64,000 nucleotides of DNA from Sphingomonas sp. LM7 (GTDB taxonomy: Bacteria; Pseudomonadota; Alphaproteobacteria; Sphingomonadales; Sphingomonadaceae), in assembly GCF_002002925.1 (NCBI RefSeq), contig NZ_CP019511.1:2542001-2606000 (forward strand), written 5' to 3'. The position numbers and the translations under genes are program-made. Of this stretch, positions 24,760-33,791 are shown in pieces. The notes beneath the pieces were generated by a model. The model saw only the letters and a program-made list of their open reading frames with translations. It was not told the DNA's origin and did no database searches. The stretch's first letter is position 1. Every line of letters starts with the position of its first letter.

Positions 24760-27270
24760 TTAGAAGTCGAAGCGAACCGAAGCCGAGATCGTACGACCGT
24801 TGAGGACGTGAGCACGCGCCACGCCGACTGCCGGGATCACTGCGTCGTCGATCGCAGTGATCGCGAGCACGTCGAACAGGTTGGCGGCGTTGACTGCCAG
24901 CGTCACCCGATCGAGCGGACGGAACTGCACGAACGCGTTGGTCGTCGTGTAGCCCGGAACCTTCAGCGTGTTCGCCGCGGTGGCGAAGCTGCCGGTGGTG
25001 CCGATGATGACCGCGCCGACGCTGAACTTGTCGGTGGTGATCTGCGGCGTCGCCTGGAAGATCAGCTTTGCCTGGTGCTGCGGCACGTTGCCGTTGTTCG
25101 CCGGGGTGAGCACGTCGTGCGTGATCTCCGCGTCCGTGTAGGTCGCGCCGGCGGTCAGGCTGAAGATGCCCATCCGGTAGCTGCCTTCGAACTCGGCGCC
25201 CATCGCCTTGTAGTCGCGCACGATCGGCAGGCCGGTGGTCGAGTCGAGGTTGGTGTCCTCGGCCTTGGCCCAGAAGCCCGTGACGTTCACGGTCAGGTTG
25301 TCGTTGCGGTACTTAACGCCCGCCTCGGCCTGGTGCACCACGTCGACTGCCGCGTCCTTGTCGACCAGGCTGCCGTCGGTCGTGCTGATGAACGGACCGA
25401 AGTTGATCCGGTCGGCGTTCGCACGGCCGCCGCGGCTGTAGCGCGCGAACACTGCGAGCGGCTCCGCGATGCGCCAGTTCACGCCGGCCGAGTAGCTCAG
25501 ATAGCCATAGGTATAGTCGACCGGGGCCGGACGGGTGAGCGGAAGCACCGCGACCTGCATCTCGGGGACTGCGATCACGCCGTCGCGGTTGATGTCCAGC
25601 GGCGCAGTGCCGACGCGGCCGCCACCCAGGTCATAGCCGAGCACGTTGCCGCTCGCCTTGCCGAAGTCATAGCGGAGCGAACCGCCGATCGAGACGCCGC
25701 CGATCTTGAGGTTGACCGACGCGAACGGCGCGTTGGTCGTGTAGCCGAGCTTGTAGCCGCGGTTGAACTGCGCCGGGTTGGTCGGCGAGCCATAGCGCAG
25801 CGTGCCGTCCTGGGTGACCTTGACGCCGGTCGAGGTGACGACGTCGAGCAGCTGGCTGTCGCCGTTGCTGGCGACGCCGCTCAGCACGGTCGCCCAGTTC
25901 CAGTCGGAATCGATGGTCTGGTGCGAGCTGTACAGGCCGAAGGTCGTGGTCAGGTCGTTGCCGCCGACGTTCCACACGCGGCTGGCGCGGATGTCGTTGG
26001 TGACGTTGCTCAGGTCGTTGAGGTCGGTGTCGGCGATCATCATCAGCGCGCCGAGGCCGTTGCCGTTGAGCGAGGCCGGGGCGGTGATCGTCGTGCCGGC
26101 ATTCGGGCCGCTGGCGAAGCGCAGCGAGCCGCCCGGGGCGCCGAACGCACCGGCCATCGCCGCGGCGGGGACGAACTGCGTGTAATAGATGCCCATGTAA
26201 TGGTTGGACATGCCGGCGTAGCGGAAGCGCTCGGTGACGTCGAAGCCGCCGATTTCGAACTTGCTCTCGACGCCGATCGACTTGACGATCGGATGCTGGC
26301 CCGCGGTCATGTCGTCGAGCACCGGCTGGTTGTTGCCGTCCAGCGTCAGCAGGCTCTGGAAGTTGCGCGAGAACAGCGTGTCGTGGCGCACGTCGTAATT
26401 GGCGATGTTCTTGTAGACCGGCTTGTCGTTGGTGCCGCTCACGCCCAGCGCGGTGATGTCATATGCCGGGGTGATGTCGTTGAGATACTTGCCGTAGATA
26501 CGGATATAGCCGCCGTCGAATTCCTTGGTGACGTTGACCTTGATCTGGCCGCCGCGGGTCGAGTTGAAGCCGGTTGCGCGCGGGCCTTCGCCGTCTCGCC
26601 AGAAGCCGCCGACATGGAAGCGCAGCGTCGGGCTGAGCTTGGCGCCATAGTCGAAATCGACGCGGCGCATGCCATAGTCGAGGCCGGTCGAGAGCTGGAC
26701 CGAGCCGCCTTCGACGTCGCCGGTCTTCGAGATGAAGTTGACGATGCCGCCGGGCGAGTTCGACGCGAAGGTCGAGGCCGATCCGCCGCGGATCGCTTCG
26801 ACGGCCGCCAGGTTCAGGTCGGCACGCAGGAACGTGTCGGCAGTCGCGAAGGCGATGTCGCCGAATTCGAAGATCGGCAGGCCGTCTTCCTGCAGCTGCA
26901 GGAACTTGGCGCCGGTCGATGCGATCGGCAGGCCGCGGATCGTGATGTTGGCGCTGCCCTCACCGGTCGCTGCTTCCGAGCGGATGCCGGGGATGTCGCG
27001 GAGGATTTCGGAAATCGAGCGCGCACCGATCTTGTCGATCTCGCTGGCGCGCAATGCGCTGGTCGACGTGGCGCTGTCCAGGCGGTCGCGGCCCTTGGCG
27101 ACGCCGGTCGAGAAGACTTCTTCCTGCTTCTTTGCGTCCTGCGCAGGTGCGTCGGCCTTTGCATCGGCTTCGACCTTCGGCGCGTTCGCCGTGTTCGAGA
27201 CCGTGTTGGCATAGGCCGGCGCTGCGAGCGCGAGCGGCGCAGCAGCCAGGAAGAGATAACCCCGTTTCAT
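24760..27270 (-). CDS. TonB-dependent outer-membrane receptor
   Basis: An 836-residue receptor with a signal peptide (ends AAPAYA), a possible TonB box in EEVFSTG at about 50-56, a plug domain with LRDIPGIRSEAATGEGSANI and a NSPGGIVNFISKTG segment, then a 22-strand barrel closing in SVRFDF. The barrel has several extended loops, one with a DINRDGVI calcium-like patch. It would import a large or scarce substrate driven by TonB. Neighbours give no substrate clue. GGGAG precedes the ATG, and a TATAAC box lies about 45 bases upstream. Ferric or carbohydrate use is possible. Confidence 0.93.
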   Translation of the reverse strand: MKRGYLFLAAAPLALAAPAYANTVSNTANAPKVEADAKADAPAQDAKKQEEVFSTGVAKGRDRLDSATSTSALRASEIDKIGARSISEILRDIPGIRSEAATGEGSANITIRGLPIASTGAKFLQLQEDGLPIFEFGDIAFATADTFLRADLNLAAVEAIRGGSASTFASNSPGGIVNFISKTGDVEGGSVQLSTGLDYGMRRVDFDYGAKLSPTLRFHVGGFWRDGEGPRATGFNSTRGGQIKVNVTKEFDGGYIRIYGKYLNDITPAYDITALGVSGTNDKPVYKNIANYDVRHDTLFSRNFQSLLTLDGNNQPVLDDMTAGQHPIVKSIGVESKFEIGGFDVTERFRYAGMSNHYMGIYYTQFVPAAAMAGAFGAPGGSLRFASGPNAGTTITAPASLNGNGLGALMMIADTDLNDLSNVTNDIRASRVWNVGGNDLTTTFGLYSSHQTIDSDWNWATVLSGVASNGDSQLLDVVTSTGVKVTQDGTLRYGSPTNPAQFNRGYKLGYTTNAPFASVNLKIGGVSIGGSLRYDFGKASGNVLGYDLGGGRVGTAPLDINRDGVIAVPEMQVAVLPLTRPAPVDYTYGYLSYSAGVNWRIAEPLAVFARYSRGGRANADRINFGPFISTTDGSLVDKDAAVDVVHQAEAGVKYRNDNLTVNVTGFWAKAEDTNLDSTTGLPIVRDYKAMGAEFEGSYRMGIFSLTAGATYTDAEITHDVLTPANNGNVPQHQAKLIFQATPQITTDKFSVGAVIIGTTGSFATAANTLKVPGYTTTNAFVQFRPLDRVTLAVNAANLFDVLAITAIDDAVIPAVGVARAHVLNGRTISASVRFDF

Positions 27271-27440
27271 TCTAAGCTCCCAATAGGAATGTGCTGCTCC
27301 GTTATAGGAGGTTCCCGTAGGTGCCGGTGCGAGCGGTAACAGTTTTGTCGCAAAATCAAGGCGAAGCGCGCCGCCGCCTCCTCGCGACGCGGCAAAGCCC
27401 TCCGCAATTTTCCGGAGCTATGGAGAAGGAGGCGCTAACC

Positions 27441-27515
27441 ATGTTCTGGCGAAACGAGGCACCCGCACGACGAACCGTTGGGCGATCGCCGCGAAACACG
27501 TCTCGTCCCGGTTAA
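27441..27515 (+). CDS. Possible 24-residue leader-like peptide
   Basis: ATG at 27441 follows AAGGAGG by eight bases. It encodes 24 residues, starting MFWRNEAPARR and ending with TSRPG. Too short to judge as a protein; it could be a regulatory leader. An alternative start in the same frame is 27423. Confidence 0.22.
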   Translation: MFWRNEAPARRTVGRSPRNTSRPG

Positions 27516-27595
27516 CCTCGATTGTTCGGAACGGCTTAGCCATGACAGGGATTGCGACCCTTACCGAGATGAAGAATCCGGGGAGGGTCGCACCT

Positions 27596-27745
27596 ATGTC
27601 TTCGTTACGCCGCCTCGCGCGGCTGTTAGCCTATTCCGCCGCCGACGCACCGCGCCACCGCTCCCGCGAGCGCGGCCCGGCGCCGTCCTGCACCCCCGCG
27701 CCGGGCCCCAGCCCGACCGGCCCCTGCGCCGCACCGGTCGATTGA
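27596..27745 (+). CDS. Possible 49-residue proline-rich small protein
   Basis: ATG at 27596 follows GGGGAGG by nine bases. The first half is Arg/Leu-rich (SSLRRLARLLAYSAADAP), the second half Pro/Cys/Thr-rich. It may be real or chance in GC-rich DNA; I see no relatives. Confidence 0.25.
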   Translation: MSSLRRLARLLAYSAADAPRHRSRERGPAPSCTPAPGPSPTGPCAAPVD

Positions 27746-27780
27746 GGACCGCCGAGATTGATGGTTAGCTGTCCCGTATG

Positions 27781-27803
27781 ATCCTCCCCCCTAGCGGGGA
27801 GGA
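27781..27803. repeat. Short GGGAGG hairpin
   Basis: ATCCTCCCCCCTAGCGGGGA plus GGAT, a minimal unit of the dispersed repeat family. Confidence 0.55.
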
Positions 27804-27900
27804 TCCGAGCGGTCGGACACTAACAGTGATCCGGCCGAACCTGCTAACGACGACCACTCCGCCGCGATAGCAGGCAAGCCCTGTTCGCCCGCCTAAATCG

Positions 27901-28140
27901 TCAGGCCCAGCTACGCCCATCCGCCGCCGCGCAACCATAAGGCGGCAGCTGGCCGGGGAAGCGTTCCTGGAGCTTGTGGCAGCCCCAGCTGCGCAGCGGG
28001 CCCGGCATATAGCCGTTCAGCGTGATGCCGACTTCGTCATAGGGAGTCTCGGCGCTGGTGACATAGCGATACCAGCGCATGCCAAACATCAGGGTCGCTG
28101 CGATCAGGACGACGCACAGCACCTGCAGAACCTTCTTCAT
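27901..28140 (-). CDS. Small single-pass membrane protein
   Basis: A 79-residue protein with one hydrophobic segment, VLQVLCVVLIAATLMFGMRW, at about 4-23, then a soluble tail with two cysteines (SWGCHKLQ and YGCAAAD) and GYMPGPLRSWG. GGAG lies ahead of the ATG at 28140. The segment could be a signal anchor. It follows the phosphatase gene by 79 bases on the same strand. Family and function not recognised. Confidence 0.6.
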   Translation of the reverse strand: MKKVLQVLCVVLIAATLMFGMRWYRYVTSAETPYDEVGITLNGYMPGPLRSWGCHKLQERFPGQLPPYGCAAADGRSWA

Positions 28141-28219
28141 GCCAACTCCAAACCAACACGAGGCCGCGCCGCCTCGCAGCAAAGCCGTCGGCAGGCAAGG
28201 ACCAATGCCGGGCGTGCGC

Positions 28220-28684
28220 TTATTCCTTCAGCGTCGCCACCAGCGCGTCGGCCGCGCGCGTCACTTGCTTCCAAACCGCATCGAAATCGGCCGCGTCGCC
28301 ATAATAGGGATCGCGGACCGATTGCCCGGCGCATCCCGGCACCTGGTCCATCAGCAGCCCGATCCGCGCGGTGCTGCGCCCCGGCGCCATCGCATGGAGG
28401 TCGAGCAGGTTCTGCGGATCGAGCGCGAGGATATGGTCGAAGCTGGTGAAGTCCGCTCCGCGCACCCGCCGCGCGCGCTTGCCCGAGATGTCGATGCCGT
28501 GCGCCAGCGCCACGGCCTGGCTGCGCGGGTCGGGCGCGTTGCCGACCTGCCACTCGCCGGTCGCAGCCGACTCCGCATGTGCCGCCAGCCCCTCGCGGCG
28601 CGCCGCCTCCCGAAACGCCGCCTCGGCCAGCGGCGAGCGACAAATGTTACCAAGACACACGAACAATATGGACGGCGGGCGCAC
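28220..28684 (-). CDS. Low-molecular-weight protein-tyrosine phosphatase
   Basis: A 154-residue phosphatase. The catalytic P-loop CLGNICRS starts at C10 with R16, and the acid aspartate lies in the DPYYG segment near residue 124. It removes phosphate from protein tyrosines in the cytoplasm, often paired with bacterial tyrosine kinases in capsule control; no kinase is in the window. It is divergent from the MFS gene. The usual length for the family. Confidence 0.93.
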   Translation of the reverse strand: MRPPSILFVCLGNICRSPLAEAAFREAARREGLAAHAESAATGEWQVGNAPDPRSQAVALAHGIDISGKRARRVRGADFTSFDHILALDPQNLLDLHAMAPGRSTARIGLLMDQVPGCAGQSVRDPYYGDAADFDAVWKQVTRAADALVATLKE

Positions 28685-28795
28685 GAAAATCCCCTATTTC
28701 GTAAATACGGTATGGTCTGCTAGCCTCGGTTTACGAGGTCTCGCATCAGCGCGGCCCGCGCCGACCTTAGGGCAGGCGGGACAGGGAGGGAATGG

Positions 28796-30355
28796 ATGGC
28801 GAGTTCAAGCGCGGCCGTGGCCGATCGCAAGGCCGGCCCTTACGCCTGGTACGTGCTGGTGGTGCTGTTTCTGGTCTATGCGCTCAACTTCATCGACCGC
28901 CAGATCCTGACGATCCTCGCCCCGCACATCCGCCGCGACCTCGGGCTCAGCCATGCCGATATCGGCTTTCTCTACGGCACGGCGTTCGGGGTGTTCTATG
29001 CGCTGTTCGGCATCCCGCTCGGCCGGCTGGCGGACAGCTGGCACCGCGTCCGGCTGATGTCGATCGGGCTCGCGCTGTGGTCGACGATGACTGCGGTGTC
29101 GGGCCTGTCGCGCAACGGCCTCCAGCTCGCCGCCGCGCGGATCGGCGTCGGGGTCGGCGAGGCGACGGCGAGCCCCTCGGCCTATTCGCTGATCTCGGAC
29201 TGGTTCCCCCGCCGCCAGCGCGCCACCGCGCTCGCCATCTATTCGGCCGGCATCTATTTCGGCGGCGGCTTCTCGCTCTATCTCGGCGGCGCGATCGTCG
29301 ACTGGTGGAACGCGGCCTATCCCGTCAACCCGCCGTTTGGACTGGTCGGCTGGCAGGCGGCGTTCATGGCGGTCGGCCTGCCCGGGCTCGTCCTCGCGCT
29401 GTGGGTGCTGACTCTGCGCGAGCCGATGCGCGGCCAGTCCGAAGGGTTGCGCGCCCCGCCGCACCCCACGCCGTTCAAGAGCTTCCTCGAAGACCTGCTG
29501 ACGATCATCCCGCCGCTCACCCTGATCGGTGCCGCGCGCAATGGTGCGACTGCGTTGTTCCGCAACCTCGTCGTGCTCGCGCTGGTCGCCGCGGCGGTCT
29601 ACGCGCTGCTCCGTCTCGGCGAGCCGCTGCCGCAATGGCTCGCCGTGGGGATCGGCGTCTATGCCGTCTACAGCTGGTCGGCCGCGCTGCGCCACCGCGA
29701 CGCGCCGACCTTCAGCCTGATCATCGGCACGCCCGCCTTTATCGCAGTGGTGCTCGCCTATGGCCTCAACGCCTTCCTCGCCTATGCCGTCGCCGGCCTC
29801 GCGCCGAGCTATGCCGCGCAGGTCTTCGGCGTCACCAGCCGCGAGGCGGGGCTGTGGATCGGCGGCCCGGCGATCCTCGGCGGGTTCCTCGGCGTAACGC
29901 TGGGCGGAATCGCCGCCGATCGCCTCCGCCGCCGCTATGCCTCGGGCCGGATCATGGTGATCCTGTTCGGCAGCCTCGCGCCGATCGCGCCGATGGTCAT
30001 CGCCTTCACCACCACCGACAAGTCGTTGTTCTACGCGATGCTGCCGATCACCCAGGTCTTCGCCAGCTGCGCGCTGGGTGCCGCCGCCGCCGCGACGCAG
30101 GACCTCGTCCTCCCCCGCATGCGCGGCACCGCTACCGCCGCCTTCTTCATCGGCACCACGCTGATCGGCCTCGCGCTCGGCCCCTATCTCGCCGGCCGGG
30201 TCGCCGACCTGACCGGCAGCCTCTCCACCGGCATCCTCTCGCTGCTGGTGACGCTGCCGCTGGCGGTAGGCGCCGCGATCGCCGCGCTGCGGCTGGTCCC
30301 GGCGGCCGAGGCATCGCGCGAGGCGCGGGCGAAAGCCGCGGGTGAGCCGCTGTGA
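28796..30355 (+). CDS. MFS transporter (spinster-like)
   Basis: A 519-residue carrier with twelve predicted helices, starting at NFIDRQILTILAPHIRRDLG and with the GIPLGRLADSWHRVRLMS loop between helices 2 and 3 and VGEATASPSAYSLISDWFP in helix 4-5, all typical of the spinster-like group common in sphingomonads. A large loop lies around 210-260. Substrate unknown; homologues are often annotated as aromatic or lipid carriers. It is followed directly by a small protein whose ATG is one base beyond its stop. Confidence 0.87.
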   Translation: MASSSAAVADRKAGPYAWYVLVVLFLVYALNFIDRQILTILAPHIRRDLGLSHADIGFLYGTAFGVFYALFGIPLGRLADSWHRVRLMSIGLALWSTMTAVSGLSRNGLQLAAARIGVGVGEATASPSAYSLISDWFPRRQRATALAIYSAGIYFGGGFSLYLGGAIVDWWNAAYPVNPPFGLVGWQAAFMAVGLPGLVLALWVLTLREPMRGQSEGLRAPPHPTPFKSFLEDLLTIIPPLTLIGAARNGATALFRNLVVLALVAAAVYALLRLGEPLPQWLAVGIGVYAVYSWSAALRHRDAPTFSLIIGTPAFIAVVLAYGLNAFLAYAVAGLAPSYAAQVFGVTSREAGLWIGGPAILGGFLGVTLGGIAADRLRRRYASGRIMVILFGSLAPIAPMVIAFTTTDKSLFYAMLPITQVFASCALGAAAAATQDLVLPRMRGTATAAFFIGTTLIGLALGPYLAGRVADLTGSLSTGILSLLVTLPLAVGAAIAALRLVPAAEASREARAKAAGEPL

Positions 30356-30356
30356 G

Positions 30357-30788
30357 ATGACCGGGAGCATCTCCTCCGCCGATACGCCTCCCGCGCGAAC
30401 GCCTCCCGCGCGCCACGCTAGGAGGATACGCTTCGGAATTTTCGCAATCCTCGCGGCATTCCTGCTGGTCAACAGCTGCCTGGGCCCGACCTACCAGGTC
30501 TCGACGCTACGCGCGGTCAAAGCCGAATCGCGGCAGCTTGCGGCAACCTACCCGATCGATCCGGTCCGGGGCTGGACGATCGTGCCCAAACGCGACTGGC
30601 CGACCGCTATCGCAAGCCTGGAACCGGAGTTCGTCGTCGTCGATAGACGAGCGGTCACCATCACCACCGTACCGTTCTTCGATGGCGGGTGGGGGTACGA
30701 GATCGTCGAACGCAAGGACGAACTCGGCATGCTCCCGGGATGCTATTCCGAACCCTATCCGGGCGTGTTCTGGCATGGCCCCTGCTGA
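30357..30788 (+). CDS. Small membrane-anchored protein
   Basis: About 143 residues. A membrane segment, FGIFAILAAFLLVNSCLGP, at about 27-45 follows a proline-rich start, then an exported domain with VRGWTIVPKRDWP, TITTVPFFDGGWGYEIV and two late cysteines (GCYSEP, HGPC). It starts one base after the MFS gene ends and is probably co-transcribed, so a role beside the carrier is possible but unproved. The alternative GTG start is at 30342. It converges with the GH43 gene on the other strand, the stops abutting. Confidence 0.6.
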   Translation: MTGSISSADTPPARTPPARHARRIRFGIFAILAAFLLVNSCLGPTYQVSTLRAVKAESRQLAATYPIDPVRGWTIVPKRDWPTAIASLEPEFVVVDRRAVTITTVPFFDGGWGYEIVERKDELGMLPGCYSEPYPGVFWHGPC

Positions 30789-32849
30789 TCAGCGCCCGCC
30801 TACCTCCGTCACCACGAACCGCGCATGGTCCGCCCGGTCCGCCCGCGCGCCGGGGCTGGTCGCCGAGACCTGCCCGCTCGAATCCACCATGAGATAGCGC
30901 TGCGTGGCGAGCGACATCAGCATCGGCTCGCCATAAATCGTCTCCATCCACGCAAAGGTCTCGGCCATCCCCGCGTCGCCCGGCTTCACCCACGCGTCGC
31001 CGCTCGCGTTGATCGAGAGATGCCCGCCGCCCAGCGCCAGCGCCACGCGCCCCAGCCCCTTGTCGATCACCCGGAACCGCGCCGCGTCGCCGCCCGCCCG
31101 CGCGACGATCGACGTCTCATGCTCGGCCAGCGCCAGCTTGCTCCCGTGCAACACCAGCGTCACCGTCTTGCCCAGGGGGATCGGATGCATCAGTCCCTTC
31201 GCATTGGGCTGGTCCACCGCGAAGCTGTCGAAATCGGCATGGCCGCCCGCCCGCCCGGTCTGATTATACGCGAACAGCGCATAGCGGATGCCCTGGAAGG
31301 TCTTGAGCTGGAACGCCATCACGAACGGCTCGCCGATCGGCGTAAATTTGCGCCCGTCGAGGCTATATTCGAACCGCGCCTTCTCGGTCAGCCAGTCGCA
31401 TTGCGCGCGCAGCCAGACCCTGCCCTCCGCAAACGGCACCCGCACCACCTTGCCGTCGCGCTGGTCGCGAAACTCGATCGCCTGCTTGCCGCCCGCCTGC
31501 GTTACGCCCAGCGTCCGCCACGGCAGCCCGAACAGCGCCAGCCCGGCGGTATCGCCGTCGCGCAGACCCGTGGTCTCGAGCAAAGTCACCGGCGAGGATT
31601 GCGGCCCGATCGCCCGCTGGGTCAGCGAATTGCGCGCAGTCATCAGATCGACGGCAGGCAGCGTATGCAGCCGCAGATACCCGCGCCGCTCCTTGAGCGA
31701 CCACTTCGCGTCATCCGGCACATGGTTCCACTGCCACACCCGCCCCAGCGCCGGCCCGGCAAAGCCATCGTCGCGCACATAGGGCGCGAACGGCTTCTGC
31801 ACCACGCCCGTCGCCGGCTTGACCCAGGTCCGCGGCGTCCGCCCCAGATTGCCCGGCAGCCCGAAATAGGGCCAGCCGTCCTTCCACGTCACCGGCGACA
31901 GCCCGGTAAGCCGCCCCAGCGAATTATAGTCGGTCATCGAGAAGCCCCACCATTCGCCCTGCGGCGTCTGGACGATCCCGCCCTGGTGCAGCACGTTGCG
32001 CCCCAGCGCGGTGGTCGGCGGGGCGATGTCGAACGGCGGCCTGGGCTCGCCGCGGTGGCGGTATCCCTCCTCGCTCCCCCAGCCTTCGTCGAGGCTGATC
32101 GCGTGGTTCACTTCATACGGGCCATAGGGCTTGTCGGCGCGCGCCATCGGCATCCGCATCCGTCCCGAGAACCACGCGCTGGAGATGTAATAGCGCCCGT
32201 CGACCTTGTAGAGATGCGCCCCCTCGCCCATCCCCTGCTCGGCCTTGATGATCACTCGCTCGCTGCCCGGCACCACATCGTCGAGCGCCGCATTCAGCTG
32301 CGCCATCCGCACTTCGCGATAGCCCCACACCACATAGACCTTGCCGTCGTCGTCGAAGAGCACGCCGAGATCGTGGAGCGAGCGCTTCATCGGCGTCCGC
32401 GTCCACGGCCCCGCCGGATTGGTCGCGCGGAAGACCTGCGTCGTGTGGCCGTTGACGTTGGAGAAAATGTAGAAGATGCCGTTGTGGTAGCGGAAGCTCG
32501 GCGCCCAGATCCCCTGGCCGTACATGCTCTTGCCGCCCTCGAGCCGCATGTCTGGACCCAGGTCCATTCGGTCGAAGGCGTAGCCGAGCAGCGTCCAGTT
32601 CACCAGATCGCGCGAATGGAGGATCGGCAGCCCGGGCTGGCTGTGGTTGGTGGTGCCGGTGAGGTAGTAATCCTCGCCCACCCGGATCATGTCGGGGTCG
32701 GAAAACTCGTCATAGAACAGCGGATTGGTGAAGGTCCCGTCGCCATTGTCGGCAGTCCAGGTCTTGCCCGGCACCTGCGCCGCCGCCGCTATGGGCAACG
32801 CCGCAGCCCCCAGCATCATCGCCACCAACAGCCGCGACATCCGAGCCAT
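30789..32849 (-). CDS. Glycoside hydrolase family 43 enzyme, secreted
   Basis: A 686-residue protein with a signal peptide ending IAAAAQVPG. The five-blade GH43 domain comes first: base D51 in FSDPDMIRVGEDYYL, the tuning aspartate D160 in HDLGVLFDDDG, and acid E209 in GEGAHLYK. A second beta-sandwich domain starts near 340 as in xylosidase/arabinosidase members, and a further 130-residue C-terminal domain. It would release xylose or arabinose units from plant polysaccharides in the periplasm or outside. No other xylan genes are adjacent. Confidence 0.92.
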   Translation of the reverse strand: MARMSRLLVAMMLGAAALPIAAAAQVPGKTWTADNGDGTFTNPLFYDEFSDPDMIRVGEDYYLTGTTNHSQPGLPILHSRDLVNWTLLGYAFDRMDLGPDMRLEGGKSMYGQGIWAPSFRYHNGIFYIFSNVNGHTTQVFRATNPAGPWTRTPMKRSLHDLGVLFDDDGKVYVVWGYREVRMAQLNAALDDVVPGSERVIIKAEQGMGEGAHLYKVDGRYYISSAWFSGRMRMPMARADKPYGPYEVNHAISLDEGWGSEEGYRHRGEPRPPFDIAPPTTALGRNVLHQGGIVQTPQGEWWGFSMTDYNSLGRLTGLSPVTWKDGWPYFGLPGNLGRTPRTWVKPATGVVQKPFAPYVRDDGFAGPALGRVWQWNHVPDDAKWSLKERRGYLRLHTLPAVDLMTARNSLTQRAIGPQSSPVTLLETTGLRDGDTAGLALFGLPWRTLGVTQAGGKQAIEFRDQRDGKVVRVPFAEGRVWLRAQCDWLTEKARFEYSLDGRKFTPIGEPFVMAFQLKTFQGIRYALFAYNQTGRAGGHADFDSFAVDQPNAKGLMHPIPLGKTVTLVLHGSKLALAEHETSIVARAGGDAARFRVIDKGLGRVALALGGGHLSINASGDAWVKPGDAGMAETFAWMETIYGEPMLMSLATQRYLMVDSSGQVSATSPGARADRADHARFVVTEVGGR

Positions 32850-32877
32850 TATCCCCTCCGCCTTATCGTTGCGGACG

Positions 32878-32906
32878 GGCTATTGCGCGGTCCGGGAGCG
32901 TGTCAA
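32878..32906 (-). promoter_or_regulatory. Possible promoter of the GH43 gene
   Basis: A perfect TTGACA on the minus strand (32906-32901), 17 bases, then ATAGCC (32883-32878), about 30 bases ahead of the ATG. The -10 is weak. Confidence 0.4.
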
Positions 32907-32942
32907 GGAATTGTCCGACTAATTCGATCTACGCCGCGCGCC

Positions 32943-33791
32943 TCAGTTGAGGTCCTGCCGCCGGAATGCCGCGAACACCAGCGCCACCAGCCCGACGATC
33001 CACGCCGCCAGCACGAGCAGCGACACCGTTTGCGAATAGGCGACCACCGTCCCGCTGGCGAGCGGCACCTGGAACCCGGCGCCGTCGCGCATCCAGCTCA
33101 TCAGATTCTCGAGGTGATAGCTCGGCACCACCCGGAACAGGACCGCCATCCAGTCCATTCCCCAAGCACTGAGCACCGGCATCAGCTTGGCGAACACTTC
33201 GTCGATCGTGATCAGCACGATCGAGATGATCAGCGCCGCCAGCGTCGATCGCGTCAGCACCGCCGCAAAGCTCGCATAGGCTGCGGTCAGCAGCAGCGGC
33301 ACGATCCCCTGCGCGACGATCGCCAGATGCCCCTCCACCAGCGCGGCTGCGGTCACCCCCGAAGGCACCGGGACGCCCAGCGCGGCCGCCTGCACCCCCG
33401 CCATGACCAGCGCGATCACCGCGGCCGCCAGCCAGGCCAGATAGAGCAGCCCCAGCGTCACGGCATATTTGGCCGCGATCAGCTTCCATCGCGCGCAATG
33501 CGGCACCACCAGCTTCCAGGTGTTCCAGCCATATTCCCCGGCGAACACGATCGCGAAATAGCCGGCGATCAGATAGCGGCCGAACCCGCTCGTCGGCGTG
33601 TACCAGATCAGCGCGGTCTGCTCGATCCAGCGCGACGCGATCATCGGCGCGCCGGCATTGCCGGTCGCCAGCGCGACGAAGAACATCAGGAGCAGGATCG
33701 CCGCCAGCCCGATCGGATACAGCCACACCAGCATCCAGGTGCCCTTGTGCGGCAGCAGCTTGGTCCATTCCGCCGAGATCACGTTACGCAT
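32943..33791 (-). CDS. ABC-2 type permease
   Basis: A 282-residue inner-membrane permease with six predicted helices and a first cytoplasmic segment NVISAEWTKLLPHKGTWML typical of ABC-2 exporters. It overlaps the ATPase gene by 8 bases and is the second gene of that operon. Such exporters move antibiotics, peptides or lipids, or serve immunity. The cargo is unknown. It is full length. Confidence 0.85.
   Translation of the reverse strand: MRNVISAEWTKLLPHKGTWMLVWLYPIGLAAILLLMFFVALATGNAGAPMIASRWIEQTALIWYTPTSGFGRYLIAGYFAIVFAGEYGWNTWKLVVPHCARWKLIAAKYAVTLGLLYLAWLAAAVIALVMAGVQAAALGVPVPSGVTAAALVEGHLAIVAQGIVPLLLTAAYASFAAVLTRSTLAALIISIVLITIDEVFAKLMPVLSAWGMDWMAVLFRVVPSYHLENLMSWMRDGAGFQVPLASGTVVAYSQTVSLLVLAAWIVGLVALVFAAFRRQDLN

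Larger units (their letters stand above)
27271..27900. other. Long intergenic region with two doubtful small frames
   Basis: 630 bases between the TonB receptor gene and the small gene at 27901. The left end holds the receptor promoter area. The middle has two short plus-strand frames with good ribosome sites, listed separately, and the right part holds a short GGGAGG hairpin at 27781-27803. No RNA gene is recognised. Confidence 0.5.

Noticed and set aside
22498..27339. A 1613-residue open frame on the plus strand opposite the chemoreceptor and TonB receptor genes
   Set aside because: It mirrors the codon pattern of the real genes on the other strand, has no recognisable domain and is rich in Arg and Ala, as expected of antisense frames in GC-rich DNA.
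28805..30472. A 555-residue minus-strand frame opposite the MFS gene
   Set aside because: The MFS frame has clear transmembrane and loop motifs; the opposite frame is hydrophilic shadow.
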